Assembly (NCBI RefSeq): GCF_000426445.1
Contig: NZ_AUFJ01000011.1
Location: forward strand, 248,001-312,000
Reading direction: 5' to 3'
DNA: 64,000 bases
Source: Brevibacterium album DSM 18261
GTDB taxonomy: Bacteria; Actinomycetota; Actinomycetes; Actinomycetales; Brevibacteriaceae
Positions 24,820-33,580 of this stretch are shown piece after piece. How positions within the stretch are numbered: position 1 is the stretch's first letter; every line of letters starts with the position of its first letter. The position numbers were made by a program, and so were the translations under genes. Below the pieces are notes generated by a model. It ran no database searches. It saw nothing but the letters and a program-made list of their open reading frames with translations, and was not told the origin of the DNA.

Positions 24820-25883
24820 CCGCCGAGCCCCTGGCCCCCACGGCAGAGCCCGCCGAGGTCCGCGCGCACAGCCACCGCTCGCTCGGCATCGGCGAGCTGC
24901 GGCTGGAGAGCGGTGCGGTCCTGCCGGAGGTGACGCTCGCCTTCGACACCTACGGCGCGCTCTCCCCGCACGGCGACAACGCGATCCTCGTCGAGCACGC
25001 GCTCACGGGCGATTCGCACGCCCACGAGTGGTGGCCGGGGCTCATCGGGCCGGGGCTGGCGCTGGACACGGACCGCTTCTTCGTCGTGTGCGCGAACGTG
25101 CTCGGCGGCTGCTCGGGCTCCACGGGGCCCACCAGTCCGGACCCCGAAGACCCCGAGGGACGGCCCTACGGCGGCCGCTTCCCGCACATCACGGTCCGGG
25201 ACACCGTCTCAGCCGAGCTCCGGCTCGCCGATCTGCTCGGCATCGAGCGCTGGCATGCGGTCCTCGGCGGTTCGATGGGCGGGGCGCGGGCACTGGAGAC
25301 CGCGCTCATGGCACCCGAGCGCGTGGCCCGCACAGGCATCCTGGCGGCACCGGCGCACTCGGAGGCCGACCAGATCGCCTGGGGCCACATCCAGCTCCAG
25401 GCGATCCGCAGCGATCCCGCGACCGGCCTCGGCATCGCGCGGCAGATCGCGCACCTGACCTACCGGGCCGATGTCGAGCTCAACCACCGCTTCGGCGCGG
25501 ACCAGCAGGCGACCGGCGTCCCGGCCGAGCACGCGGGAGACCGCTACTACTCGATCCAGAGCTACCTCGACCACCAGGCGGCGAAGCTCATGCGCCGGTT
25601 CGACGCCGAATCCTATGCGGTGCTCACGCAGGCGCTCATGGACCACGATGTGCGCCGCGGCCGCAGCAGTGATCTCAGAACCGCGCTCGCCGGGGCCGGC
25701 GGGGAGTTCCTCGTCGCGGCGGTGAGTTCCGACCGGCTCTACACCCCCGAGCAGGTGCGCCGCCTCGCCGAGGCCCTGCCCGGCTCCGTGCCGTGTGAGA
25801 CCATCACGAGCTGGGCCGGGCACGACGGCTTCCTCACGGAATCGGCGCAGGTCGCCGAGCTGCTCCGGGAGTTCCTGGACTGA
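24816..25883 (+). CDS. metX: Homoserine O-acetyltransferase
   Basis: The 355-residue alpha/beta hydrolase-fold acyltransferase carries LVEHALTGDSHA, the nucleophile elbow GGSMGG with Ser153, the acid Asp306 in VSSDRLYTP, and His336 in AGHDGFL. It acetylates homoserine from acetyl-CoA, the first committed step of methionine synthesis. Its start lies inside the metY stop region (ATGA), and a perfect 26-bp inverted repeat follows the stop. Some actinobacterial homologues use succinyl-CoA; acetyl use is assumed from pairing with metY. Confidence 0.95.
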   Translation: MTAEPLAPTAEPAEVRAHSHRSLGIGELRLESGAVLPEVTLAFDTYGALSPHGDNAILVEHALTGDSHAHEWWPGLIGPGLALDTDRFFVVCANVLGGCSGSTGPTSPDPEDPEGRPYGGRFPHITVRDTVSAELRLADLLGIERWHAVLGGSMGGARALETALMAPERVARTGILAAPAHSEADQIAWGHIQLQAIRSDPATGLGIARQIAHLTYRADVELNHRFGADQQATGVPAEHAGDRYYSIQSYLDHQAAKLMRRFDAESYAVLTQALMDHDVRRGRSSDLRTALAGAGGEFLVAAVSSDRLYTPEQVRRLAEALPGSVPCETITSWAGHDGFLTESAQVAELLREFLD

Positions 25884-25890
25884 GCCGCTT

Positions 25891-25952
25891 CCCACCCGAA
25901 ATGCCGCTGGACGCCCCGACGTACATGGGCGTCCAGCGGCATTTCGGGTGGG
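25891..25952. terminator. Perfect 26-bp inverted repeat, probable bidirectional terminator
   Basis: Arms 25891-25916 and 25927-25952 are exactly complementary over 26 bp around a 10-nt loop. It begins 7 nt after metX and ends 8 nt before the convergent acyl-CoA oxidase stop. Symmetry and position fit a bidirectional terminator; there is no clear T-run on either side. Confidence 0.8.
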
Positions 25953-25960
25953 TGGGGAGT

Positions 25961-28024
25961 TCAGCCCCGCTTCTTGGCCCGGCGGCGCAGCTCCTTCTCG
26001 TCCACCGGCCAGTCCGCGCGGGCGCGGGCCCTGCGGTAGTACTCGCGCGCCTCGGCCTGGCGCTCGCGCTCCGCGTCCTCGGCGATGGGCGCCCGACGCT
26101 GCTGCGGTCCGTAGCCGAAGGCGGCGACGAGCTCCACGGCGTCCGCGGCGAGCTTGGTGCACAGCCGGTCGACCGTCTCCTCGATGAGGCGGGCCCGTGC
26201 CATCGGCAGCCGGCCGTACATGAGGTGCCAGGCCATGTGCCGGCTGAGCAGGGTGAGGCCGTGAAGGTCTCGGATGCGGCGCAGCGCCTTCGCCTCGGCC
26301 GGCGCATGCCCGGCGTCCTCCAGCCGGTGCATCGCCTCGTTGAGGCTGCGCCACTTGAGCAGCTCCACATAGGCGATCGCGGCCTCGACGAGTTCGTTCT
26401 GATGGCGGTTGAACAGCTCCGCGCCCGCCGCCGGGCTCATCTTCGCGGCCGGGCGCAGCGCCTGGGCGAGCCCTGACACCATCGTCTCCACGCGGTCGGC
26501 CAGCAGCGCCTCCTGCACCTTGCCGGAGCGGATCCGCTTCTCCTTGACGGGAGCGGTGACGAGATCGCCGATCGCGCGGCCCACGTTCGCCAGGCCCGTG
26601 CGGTGGAGCGTGTGCTCGGCGGCCTGTGCGCCGATGAAGCGCGCCGCGCCGCCGAAGTCGATGTCCCGGAACTCCTCCGCGTAGTCCTGCAGCAGGCGCT
26701 TGCCCACGAGCTGGAGGAGGACGGTGTTGTCGCCCTCGAAGGTCGCGTAGACGTCGAGGTCCGCGTGCAGGCCCACGAGGCGGTTCTCGGCCATGAAGCC
26801 GGCGCCGCCGCAGGCCTCGCGGCACTCCTGGACGGTGTCGAGGGCGGCCCAGGTGCTCAGCGCCTTGAAGCCGGCGGCCTGGGTCTCGAGCACCTGGCGG
26901 GTCTCATCGGTGTCCTCGGCCCCGGAGAAGACCCGCTCGAAGGACTGCAGGAGGGTCTCGTGCGCGATCGCGTGGGCATAGGCCTCGGCCAGGCGCGGCA
27001 TGAGGCGGCGCTGATGCCGCTGGTAGTCGAGCAGGCGGGTCTCCTCGAGGGAGGAGGCCGAGGCGAACTGCCGGCGCTGGTCCGCATAGCGCACCGCGAT
27101 GTCGAGGGCGAGCTTCTGGCCCACGACCGCGGCCCCGTCGAGGGAGACGCGGCCCTGCACGAGCGTGCCGAGCATCGTGAAGAAGCGGCGGCCCGGCGAG
27201 TCGATGGGCGAGGAGTAGGTGCCGTCGGCGGCCACGGCGCCGTAGCGGGTGAGCAGGTTCTCGCGCGGCACGCGCACCCGGTCGAAGGCGATGCGGCCGT
27301 TGTCCACGCCCAGCAGGCCGCCCTTCTTGCCGTCGTCCTCGAAGGACACGCCCGGCAGGGGCGCGCCGTCCTCGGTGCGGATCGGCACGACGAGGGCGTG
27401 GACGCCGTGGTTGACCCCGTTCGTCACGAGCTGGGCGAAGACCACGGCGGCGCGGCCGTCGCGCGCGGCGTTGCCGATGTACTCCTTGGTGGCGGCGCGG
27501 AAGGGCGTGTGGACGACGAACTCGCCGGTGTCCGGCTCGTAGGTCGCGGTGGTGCCGAGCTCGGCGACGTCCGAGCCGTGGCCGATCTCCGTCATCGCGA
27601 AGCAGCCCAGCAGCCGCCCGCTCACGGCGTCGTCGAGCCAGCGCGCGTGCTGCTCCTCGTTGCCCAGGTGCTGGATGGCCCCGGCGAAGAGGCCGAACTG
27701 CACCCCGGCCTTGATCTGCAGGCTGGGGGAGGCGGCGACGAGCTCCTCGAAGCCGGCGACGTACTCGCCGTGGGAGTTCCGTCCGCCCATCGCCTCGGGC
27801 AGCGGCAGGCGGCTGAGTCCGGACTCCGCGACGAGCCCCACTCCGGCCGTCGTCGCCGCGCGCAGCTCCTCGAGCGAGCCCCCGGCGGGCAGGTGGGCGC
27901 GGGGGTCGGCGGCCATCTCACGGCCGCGCCTGCGGGCGGCGGCCCAGCTGCCGTCGAGCACCTCGGTGAGGACCGAGGGGGAGAGCGCTGTCGCGTTCTT
28001 CGAGGGTGCTGCTGTCGTGTTCAC
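25961..28024 (-). CDS. Acyl-CoA oxidase-like flavoenzyme (FadE5 position)
   Basis: The 687-residue protein has acyl-CoA oxidase features: CFAMTEIGHGSDVAELGTTA in the FAD/acyl site, KEYIGNAARDG, NHGVHALVVPIR, and Glu430 in ATFEGDNTVLLQL as catalytic base. Oxidases pass electrons to oxygen and make H2O2, while dehydrogenases use ETF; sequence points to the oxidase type but does not prove it. The GTG start at 28024 overlaps the TetR stop by GTGA and follows GAAAGGACG. It lies opposite thiolase, FabG and MaoC genes, matching mycobacterial fadE5-fadA2-fabG4-htdX. Confidence 0.85.
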   Translation of the reverse strand: MNTTAAPSKNATALSPSVLTEVLDGSWAAARRRGREMAADPRAHLPAGGSLEELRAATTAGVGLVAESGLSRLPLPEAMGGRNSHGEYVAGFEELVAASPSLQIKAGVQFGLFAGAIQHLGNEEQHARWLDDAVSGRLLGCFAMTEIGHGSDVAELGTTATYEPDTGEFVVHTPFRAATKEYIGNAARDGRAAVVFAQLVTNGVNHGVHALVVPIRTEDGAPLPGVSFEDDGKKGGLLGVDNGRIAFDRVRVPRENLLTRYGAVAADGTYSSPIDSPGRRFFTMLGTLVQGRVSLDGAAVVGQKLALDIAVRYADQRRQFASASSLEETRLLDYQRHQRRLMPRLAEAYAHAIAHETLLQSFERVFSGAEDTDETRQVLETQAAGFKALSTWAALDTVQECREACGGAGFMAENRLVGLHADLDVYATFEGDNTVLLQLVGKRLLQDYAEEFRDIDFGGAARFIGAQAAEHTLHRTGLANVGRAIGDLVTAPVKEKRIRSGKVQEALLADRVETMVSGLAQALRPAAKMSPAAGAELFNRHQNELVEAAIAYVELLKWRSLNEAMHRLEDAGHAPAEAKALRRIRDLHGLTLLSRHMAWHLMYGRLPMARARLIEETVDRLCTKLAADAVELVAAFGYGPQQRRAPIAEDAERERQAEAREYYRRARARADWPVDEKELRRRAKKRG

Positions 28025-28617
28025 ATCGCGTCCTTTCGGGTGGCGGTGCTCGGGGCGCGGGAGGCCCAGAGCCAGTCGGTGAGCCTGTCTGCGAAGGCGG
28101 CGGGATCGGTGGGCTCCTCGAGCCAGGCGAGCGTGCAGCTGCGCACGAACCCAGCCGCGCCCGCGGCCCACATCCGGTCCTCGGGGGCGGAGAGCCCCAT
28201 GCGCGCGCACAGGAGTTCGGCGACATCGGTGTGGAGGGCGCCGCTGCCGATGTCCGGGGTGAGCGCAGAATCGCAGAAGCGGTAGACCGCGGGCGAGCGC
28301 ATGCCCAGCCGGAGGAAGGCCGCGATCATCGCCCGCAGGCTCCTGCGGGGATCGGCCTCGGCCTGGCCGGCCTCGTCCAGCGAGGTGCGGATGACGCCGG
28401 TCGCCCATTCCGCCATCGCGAGGGTGAGACCGCTCCTGTCGCCGAAGTACCGGTAGATCACCGTCTTGGAGGTGCCCGTGGCCTCGGCGAGGGCATCCAT
28501 CGACAGCGTCTCGCCGCGGGCGTCGATGGCCCGCCTCACGGAGCGGAGCAGCTCGCGGCGGCGGGTGCGGCGATGCTCCTCCCAGCGCGCGCTGCGCCCA
28601 TCGACTTCCTGTTTCAT
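28021..28617 (-). CDS. TetR-family regulator of the fatty-acid cluster
   Basis: The 198-residue protein has an N-terminal TetR helix-turn-helix: RRAIDARGETLSMDALAEATG and SKTVIYRYFGDRSGLTLAMAEW (about residues 30-70), then an all-helical ligand domain. It starts one base pair from the outer edge of a 25-bp dyad in the divergent gap to the thiolase and is translationally coupled to the acyl-CoA oxidase. Repression of both arms of the cluster with release by an acyl-CoA is a reasonable inference. Confidence 0.9.
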   Translation of the reverse strand: MKQEVDGRSARWEEHRRTRRRELLRSVRRAIDARGETLSMDALAEATGTSKTVIYRYFGDRSGLTLAMAEWATGVIRTSLDEAGQAEADPRRSLRAMIAAFLRLGMRSPAVYRFCDSALTPDIGSGALHTDVAELLCARMGLSAPEDRMWAAGAAGFVRSCTLAWLEEPTDPAAFADRLTDWLWASRAPSTATRKDAM

Positions 28618-28620
28618 GTG

Positions 28621-28645
28621 ACCGACGGTATCAGGTACTGTCGGT
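28621..28645. promoter_or_regulatory. TetR operator candidate
   Basis: Ten-base arms ACCGACGGTA and TACTGTCGGT are complementary except at one position, with a 5-bp spacer. The dyad starts 3 bp beyond the tetR start codon and lies in the divergent promoter region of the thiolase operon. Confidence 0.65.
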
Positions 28646-28720
28646 ACCGGTGAATTCGCTCACAGCGGCCCTCGCGCCCGCGACGGCATCGTCCGCAGCC
28701 ACCTGCACAAGGGAGAGAAC

Positions 28721-30022
28721 ATGACGACCACCCCGACACCGCACACCATCCGCCGGGCCGCGATCCTCGGCGGCAACCGCATTCCGTTCGCCCGGGCGAA
28801 CAAGCAGTACGCGCGCGCCTCGAACCAGGACATGCTCACGAGCACCCTCGACGGCCTCATCGCCCGCTTCGGCCTCGCAGGGGAGAGGCTGGGCGAGGTC
28901 GCCGGCGGCGCCGTCCTCAAGCACTCGAAGGACCTCAACCTCACCCGCGAGGCCGTTCTCGGCTCCGCCCTCGCACCCACCACACCGGCCCTCGACCTGG
29001 GCCAGGCGTGCGCCACGGGGCTCGAGTCCGTCGTGACGATCGCCCAGAAGATCCGGCTGGGCCAGATCGACTCCGGCGTCGGTGCGGGTGCGGACTCGGC
29101 CTCGGACGCGCCCATCGCGGTGAGCGAGGAGATGCGCCAGGTGCTGCTCGAGGTCTCACGCGCGCGGACGGTCGGACAGCGGCTGAGGGCGCTGGCCCGC
29201 CTGCGTCCGGCGGACCTTGCACCGCAGGCGCCCTCCAACGGCGAGGCGCGCACGGGGCTGTCGATGGGCGAGCACCAGGCTCTCACCACGGCGGAGTGGG
29301 GGATCGGCCGCGAGGAGCAGGACGCGCTCGCGCTCGCCTCCCACCAGAACCTCGCAGCGGCCTGGGAGCGGGGCTTCTTCGACGACCTCGTCACCCCGTA
29401 TCTGGGGGTCACACGGGATGCGAACCTCCGCGCGGACTCCACGGCGGAGTCGCTGGCGAAGCTCTCGCCGGTGTTCGGCCGCGGGCTCAGCGCCGAGCCG
29501 ACCATGACGGCCGGGAACTCGACCCCGCTCACGGACGGCGCCTCGGCGGTGCTCCTGTCCTCCGAGGACTGGGCGGCCGAGCGCGGACTGACGCCGCTCG
29601 CCTACCTCGCCGATGCCGAGGTCGCGGCCGTGGACTTCGTCAGCGGTGAGGAGGGGCTCCTCATGGCACCCGCATACGCGGTGCCCAGGCTCCTGGCGCG
29701 CAACGGGCTCACCTTCGCGGACTTCGACGTGTTCGAGATCCACGAGGCCTTCGCCTCGACGGTGCTGTGCCACCTGGCCGCATGGGAGAGCGAGGAGTTC
29801 TGCACGCAGCGGCTGGGCCTGCCCGCCGCACTCGGCGCGATCGACCGGGAGAAGCTCAATCCCAACGGCTCCTCGCTGGCGGCCGGGCACCCCTTCGCGG
29901 CGACCGGCGGGCGCATCATCGCCTCCGTCGCCAAGCACCTGCACGAGACGGGCGGCAGGCGCGCGCTCGTGTCCGTCTGCGCGGCGGGCGGCCAGGGCCT
30001 CACCGCCATCGTGGAAGCCTGA
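28721..30022 (+). CDS. Acetyl-CoA C-acyltransferase (thiolase), FadA2-like
   Basis: The 433-residue thiolase has the nucleophilic Cys97 in LGQACATGLES, His341 in EIHEAFAS and Cys420 in SVCAAGGQG; NPNGSSLAAGHPFAATGGR is the second conserved His loop. Length is near that of FadI/FadA2-type enzymes. It cleaves 3-ketoacyl-CoA in beta-oxidation or works in reverse. It heads the operon thiolase-FabG-MaoC. The start follows AAGGGAGAGAAC. Confidence 0.93.
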   Translation: MTTTPTPHTIRRAAILGGNRIPFARANKQYARASNQDMLTSTLDGLIARFGLAGERLGEVAGGAVLKHSKDLNLTREAVLGSALAPTTPALDLGQACATGLESVVTIAQKIRLGQIDSGVGAGADSASDAPIAVSEEMRQVLLEVSRARTVGQRLRALARLRPADLAPQAPSNGEARTGLSMGEHQALTTAEWGIGREEQDALALASHQNLAAAWERGFFDDLVTPYLGVTRDANLRADSTAESLAKLSPVFGRGLSAEPTMTAGNSTPLTDGASAVLLSSEDWAAERGLTPLAYLADAEVAAVDFVSGEEGLLMAPAYAVPRLLARNGLTFADFDVFEIHEAFASTVLCHLAAWESEEFCTQRLGLPAALGAIDREKLNPNGSSLAAGHPFAATGGRIIASVAKHLHETGGRRALVSVCAAGGQGLTAIVEA

Positions 30023-30061
30023 GACCGAGACGATCCCGGACCGGAGACAGTGGAGACAGCC

Positions 30062-31420
30062 ATGACGAAGCACACCGACACCTACACCGAGCTCGCCAAC
30101 GGGCCCCTGAAGCTCCTGGTGAAGAAGCTGGGCCTGCCCAGCCCCGTCCCCCTGCGCAGGTTCTCTCAGGGCGCCTATCTGCCAGAGCCGGTGCTCGTGC
30201 TCGGCCCGTCCGCGGCCGCGGACACCTATGCCGAGCTCCTCCTGGACAACGGCTTCGACGTCCGCCGCACACCCACCTCGGAGAAGCTCTCCGCGGTGCT
30301 CGCGTTCCTCGACGAAGCGGACGATCCCGCCGCCCTCTCCCGGACCGCGCTCGAGGTGGGCGGGGCGCTGCGCAGCCTCGTGCGGTGCGCGCGGGTCATC
30401 ACCTTCTCCCGGACGCCGGGGACCGCGCAGCACCCGGACGCGGACCTCGATCCCGCGCTCGCCGCCGCGCGCAACGGCGTCACGGGCCTCACTCGCTCGC
30501 TCGCCCACGAGATGCGCGCGGGCGGCACCGCCAACGGCATCGTCGTGGCCGATGGCGTGCCCATGGACGCGCCGAGCGCGCGGGCGGCCCTGTGGTTCCT
30601 GCTGTCGTCGAAGTCCGCCTATGTCTCCGGGCAGTTCCTCGAGATCGGCTCCGTGGTGGGCGCGGAGCTCAGCGCGCAGGAGTTCACCGGCCGCACGCTC
30701 GCGGGCCGGACCGCCGTCGTCACGGGTGCGGCTCGGGGGATCGGTGCGGCCATCGCGGAGACGCTCGCGCGGGAGGGCGCCACGGTGCACGGCGTGGACG
30801 TGCCTCAGGCCGGCGACGCGCTCGCGGCCACGATGAACCGCGTGGGCGGCAGGGCGCTGCAGCTCGACATCACGGCGGCGGATGCGGCCTCGGCCATCGC
30901 CTCCCATGTGGGCGGGCCGGTCGACATCCTCGTGAACAACGCCGGGATCACCCGCGACCGGATGCTCGCGAACATGGACGCCGGCCGCTGGGACTCCGTC
31001 CTGGAGGTCAACATCGGCGCCCAGCTGCGCCTGAACGCCGGGCTCACGGAGGCCGGTGCGTGGGGGAGCAGCCCCCATGTGGTCTCGCTCGCCTCGATCT
31101 CCGGCATCGCGGGCAACCGCGGCCAGACCAACTATGCGGCCTCGAAGGCGGGGGTCATCGGGATGACGGCGGCCTCGGCGGGTGCGTTCGCCGCGCTCGG
31201 AGGCTCTGTGAACGCCGTGGCTCCCGGATTCATCGAGACCGAGATGACGAAGAAGGTGCCCGTCCTCACCCGTGAGCTGGGCAGGCGCGTGTCCAGTCTC
31301 CAGCAGGGCGGGCTGCCGCAGGACGTGGCCGAGGCCGTCGCCTTCCTGGCCTCGGACGCGGCCGGCGGGATCAACGGCTCCACACTGCGGGTGTGCGGCC
31401 AGAACATGATGGGGGCATGA
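30062..31420 (+). CDS. High-molecular-weight 3-oxoacyl reductase, FabG4-like SDR
   Basis: The 452-residue protein has two domains: an N-terminal degenerate flavodoxin-like half (to about residue 210), then a full SDR domain with VVTGAARGIGAAIAETLA, NNAGITRD and the catalytic S-Y-K set with Tyr358 and Lys362 in NYAASK. This long form matches HMwFabG (mycobacterial FabG4), which is NADH-dependent on 3-ketoacyl-CoA. ATG 30062 with GGAG 6 nt upstream was preferred to an in-frame GTG at 30050. The stop overlaps the MaoC start. Confidence 0.92.
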   Translation: MTKHTDTYTELANGPLKLLVKKLGLPSPVPLRRFSQGAYLPEPVLVLGPSAAADTYAELLLDNGFDVRRTPTSEKLSAVLAFLDEADDPAALSRTALEVGGALRSLVRCARVITFSRTPGTAQHPDADLDPALAAARNGVTGLTRSLAHEMRAGGTANGIVVADGVPMDAPSARAALWFLLSSKSAYVSGQFLEIGSVVGAELSAQEFTGRTLAGRTAVVTGAARGIGAAIAETLAREGATVHGVDVPQAGDALAATMNRVGGRALQLDITAADAASAIASHVGGPVDILVNNAGITRDRMLANMDAGRWDSVLEVNIGAQLRLNAGLTEAGAWGSSPHVVSLASISGIAGNRGQTNYAASKAGVIGMTAASAGAFAALGGSVNAVAPGFIETEMTKKVPVLTRELGRRVSSLQQGGLPQDVAEAVAFLASDAAGGINGSTLRVCGQNMMGA

Positions 31421-32274
31421 TGCTGAGGACCTATGCGCAGGGGGCGCTGCAGAGCCTGCGGCTGCGACTCCGCCCGGCGGCCAGCGGCGATCTCTCGCGG
31501 GTGGCCGGACCGCAGGCCGAGCGGCGCCGCATCGAGTTCGTCGCCGACCCCCAGCGGGTCGCGGAGTTCTGCCGGGTGGTGGGGGAGCCGGTGGGCAACA
31601 CCGTGCCGGTGACCTGCCTGCACGCGGAGGCCTTCGGCGCATCGCTTGAGCTCATGAGCCGGCCGGACTTCCCGCTGCCGCTCATCGGGATGGTCCACCT
31701 CGCGAACTCCGTCACCCAGCACCGGCCGGTCGAGGTGGGGGAGACGGTCGTCGCCGAGGTGTGGATCGTGGAGCTGCGGGCGCATCCGAAGGGCACCGAG
31801 GTGGTCGTCACCGTGCGCTTCGAGGTTGCCGGTGAGATGCGTGTCGAGGAGACCTCGACGATGCTCGCCAAGGGCATCACGCTGGAAGGTGCGGCCCCGG
31901 CCGCGGATGCGCGGCGGAAGGACTTCACCCCTCCCGAGGCGCCGACGCAGCGGTGGCGGTTCACGGGCGCGGATGCGAGCGCCTATGCCCGGGTCTCCGG
32001 CGATCGCAATCCCATCCACCTGAGCGCGGCGGCGGCGAAGGCGTTCGGGTTCCCGGCTCGCATCGCGCACGGCATGCACACCGCGGCGCGGGCGCTGGCC
32101 GCCGCACAGGTGCGCACGCGCCCATTCTCCTGGGAGGTCGAGTTCGCAAGCCCCGTGCTGCTGCCGGGCACGGTCTCCGTCCGCATGCGGAATCTGCCCG
32201 CCGAGACGGTGACGGAGGTGTGGAGTCCGAAGAAGGGACGGCCGCACATGTTCTCGCGGATCGCACTGCGCTGA
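31417..32274 (+). CDS. MaoC-like 3-hydroxyacyl-CoA dehydratase, HtdX-like
   Basis: The 285-residue protein has a double hot-dog fold. The C-terminal half carries hydratase-2 motif residues: YARVSGDRNPIHLS (Asp and His of the catalytic pair) followed by FPARIAHGMHTAA. The N-terminal half is a degenerate hot dog that shapes the acyl tunnel. The pairing with the long FabG just upstream (ATGA overlap) mirrors the mycobacterial fabG4-htdX pair. With the thiolase and oxidase the cluster provides all steps of a beta-oxidation spiral. Confidence 0.92.
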   Translation: MMLRTYAQGALQSLRLRLRPAASGDLSRVAGPQAERRRIEFVADPQRVAEFCRVVGEPVGNTVPVTCLHAEAFGASLELMSRPDFPLPLIGMVHLANSVTQHRPVEVGETVVAEVWIVELRAHPKGTEVVVTVRFEVAGEMRVEETSTMLAKGITLEGAAPAADARRKDFTPPEAPTQRWRFTGADASAYARVSGDRNPIHLSAAAAKAFGFPARIAHGMHTAARALAAAQVRTRPFSWEVEFASPVLLPGTVSVRMRNLPAETVTEVWSPKKGRPHMFSRIALR

Positions 32275-32336
32275 GACTTCCCTCACATGGTGTCTCTGGG
32301 GCTTTGACCTGCGGGAAAGCGCGTGTAAGCTGTCTT

Positions 32337-32441
32337 CTGTTGCCCGCGCGGGTGGCGGAATAGGTAGACGCGCTAGCTTGAGGTGCTAGTGTCCAAATTA
32401 TCGGACGTGGGGGTTCAAGTCCCCCCTCGCGCACAGTGTGA
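32337..32441 (+). repeat. 105-bp direct repeat, left copy
   Basis: This stretch is identical to 40383-40487. It includes the whole tRNA-Leu gene, 9 bp before it and 8 bp after it; identity ends sharply on both sides. Confidence 0.85.
32346..32433 (+). tRNA. tRNA-Leu (anticodon GAG)
   Basis: An 88-nt class II tRNA with a long variable arm. The acceptor stem GCGCGGG pairs with CTCGCGC (one G-U). The anticodon stem CTAGC/GCTAG holds the loop TTGAGGT, giving GAG, and the T-loop is GTTCAAG. The discriminator is A at 32433 and CCA is not encoded. An identical copy is at 40392. Confidence 0.97.
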
Positions 32442-32444
32442 AAC

Positions 32445-32482
32445 GGCCCCTGACCTGGGAATCGATTCTCCGGTCAGAGGCC
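32445..32482 (+). terminator. Terminator after tRNA-Leu
   Basis: GGCC-CC-TGACC (32445-32455) pairs with GGTCA-GA-GGCC (32472-32482), followed by TTTCG. It lies 12 nt after the tRNA. Confidence 0.65.
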
Positions 32483-32553
32483 TTTCGCATGGGTGGGAGC
32501 ACTGTGCCCGCCGCCCATGATCCTCACCGGATGTTCGATTTCGGCGCATCGGG

Positions 32554-33333
32554 TCAGGTGAAGCTCCATTCGAGGAGCCGGCCGGCCTCGCACGCCGTGA
32601 TCTCCACCCGTGCCGTCCGGTGCTGGGGCCGGACCCGGAGGGGACTCCCGTCCGGGCGCTCCCGCAGCGCATGTGCCGTCCACTGTGTGCCGACGACAGG
32701 CTGCGGCGGCACATCCTCGACGCTGCCGATGCCCGGCTCCCATTCCGGCATCCGCGCCGGATCGGCGAGCATCTCCCACACCTGCGAGGCCGTCGCGGGT
32801 GCGAATCCCTCGCACTTCCCGGACAGCGCACCCGGCTCGAACGCCTCCCGCGGTTCCCGGAACGGGAGCCCCTCGGCCTCGTCGAGCCGGGTGCGCACGC
32901 TCTCCGGTGTGGTCCCCAGCCGCTGCAGCACCGCTTCGACGAAACCGCTCGGCTCGTCGAGCAGCTCGCGGAGCACCGCTGCGGCATCGCCCCTCCTCCC
33001 GCCTTCAGAGGAGCGCCTGATGACCGCGAGTGCACCCTCGCCCCACTCGTAGCCGTGCGTCTCGTGGAAGGTGATCCCGCCGGGGGCCGGGGCCTCGGTG
33101 CGGATGCCCAGCGAGGCGAGCTGCGCATCGTGCTGGGCGGCGACGGCCTCGCGCGCCGCGGGGAGGGTGATGCCGATGCTCCTCAGCACCTGCCCCGCGG
33201 TCTGCTCCGTCACCATGAGGGCGAGGAACAGGTGATCGACGCCGGCAGTGCGCTCCCCGCCGCGGGAGGCCTCCTCCATCGCGGTGAGCGATAGGGTCTG
33301 CATCGTCGCTGCCGCGGAGATGAGTCTGCTCAT
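32554..33333 (-). CDS. Clp N-domain/SRPBCC fusion protein, SRPBCC part possibly truncated
   Basis: The 259-residue protein begins with a Clp repeat (N) domain: TAGVDHLFLALMVTEQTAGQVL near residues 29-48, and a second repeat around GDAAAVLRELLDEPSGFVEAVLQRLG. It then enters an SRPBCC-like region (ATASQVWEMLADPARMPEWEPG). That region runs only about 85 residues and stops at LLEWSFT, where the family would normally continue for another 50 or more. A few further family-like residues follow the TGA in frame, so recent truncation is possible. It is coupled by ATGA to the small HTH gene. Confidence 0.7.
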   Translation of the reverse strand: MSRLISAAATMQTLSLTAMEEASRGGERTAGVDHLFLALMVTEQTAGQVLRSIGITLPAAREAVAAQHDAQLASLGIRTEAPAPGGITFHETHGYEWGEGALAVIRRSSEGGRRGDAAAVLRELLDEPSGFVEAVLQRLGTTPESVRTRLDEAEGLPFREPREAFEPGALSGKCEGFAPATASQVWEMLADPARMPEWEPGIGSVEDVPPQPVVGTQWTAHALRERPDGSPLRVRPQHRTARVEITACEAGRLLEWSFT

Positions 33334-33575
33334 CTGCTCCTCCTCGGGACGGGGATCGAGGGATCGATCCGCTTCGCATACTTCTTGTGCACCGCCTGCC
33401 GGGACACTCCCAGCGCCGCGGCGATGTCCTGCCAGGCCAGTCCCGCCCGCAGTCCCGCTTCGACCTGCGCGAGCTCCAGTCGGTCCGTGAGGGCGCGGAG
33501 GGAGGCTACCGCCCGCAGTCCTACCCGGGGGTCGCTGGTGTCTGCGGCGGCCTCGGCTATCCGGATTGACTCCAT
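33330..33575 (-). CDS. Small helix-turn-helix protein partnering the Clp-N gene
   Basis: The 81-residue protein is little more than a helix-turn-helix: LELAQVEAGLRAGLAWQDIAAALGVSRQAVHKKYAKR, residues 34-70, similar to sigma-region-4/Mor-type binding helices. It overlaps the downstream Clp-N/SRPBCC gene by 4 nt. Two dyads sit directly before its start, so it probably autoregulates the pair. A 96-bp piece of a second copy of this gene lies at 36858-36953. Confidence 0.8.
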   Translation of the reverse strand: MESIRIAEAAADTSDPRVGLRAVASLRALTDRLELAQVEAGLRAGLAWQDIAAALGVSRQAVHKKYAKRIDPSIPVPRRSR

Positions 33576-33580
33576 GCTGT

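Noticed and set aside
25961-28408. A fused TetR/acyl-CoA oxidase frame of 815 codons
   Set aside because: The upstream part is the wrong frame of the TetR gene; a GTG with ribosome site at 28024 gives a normal oxidase N-terminus.
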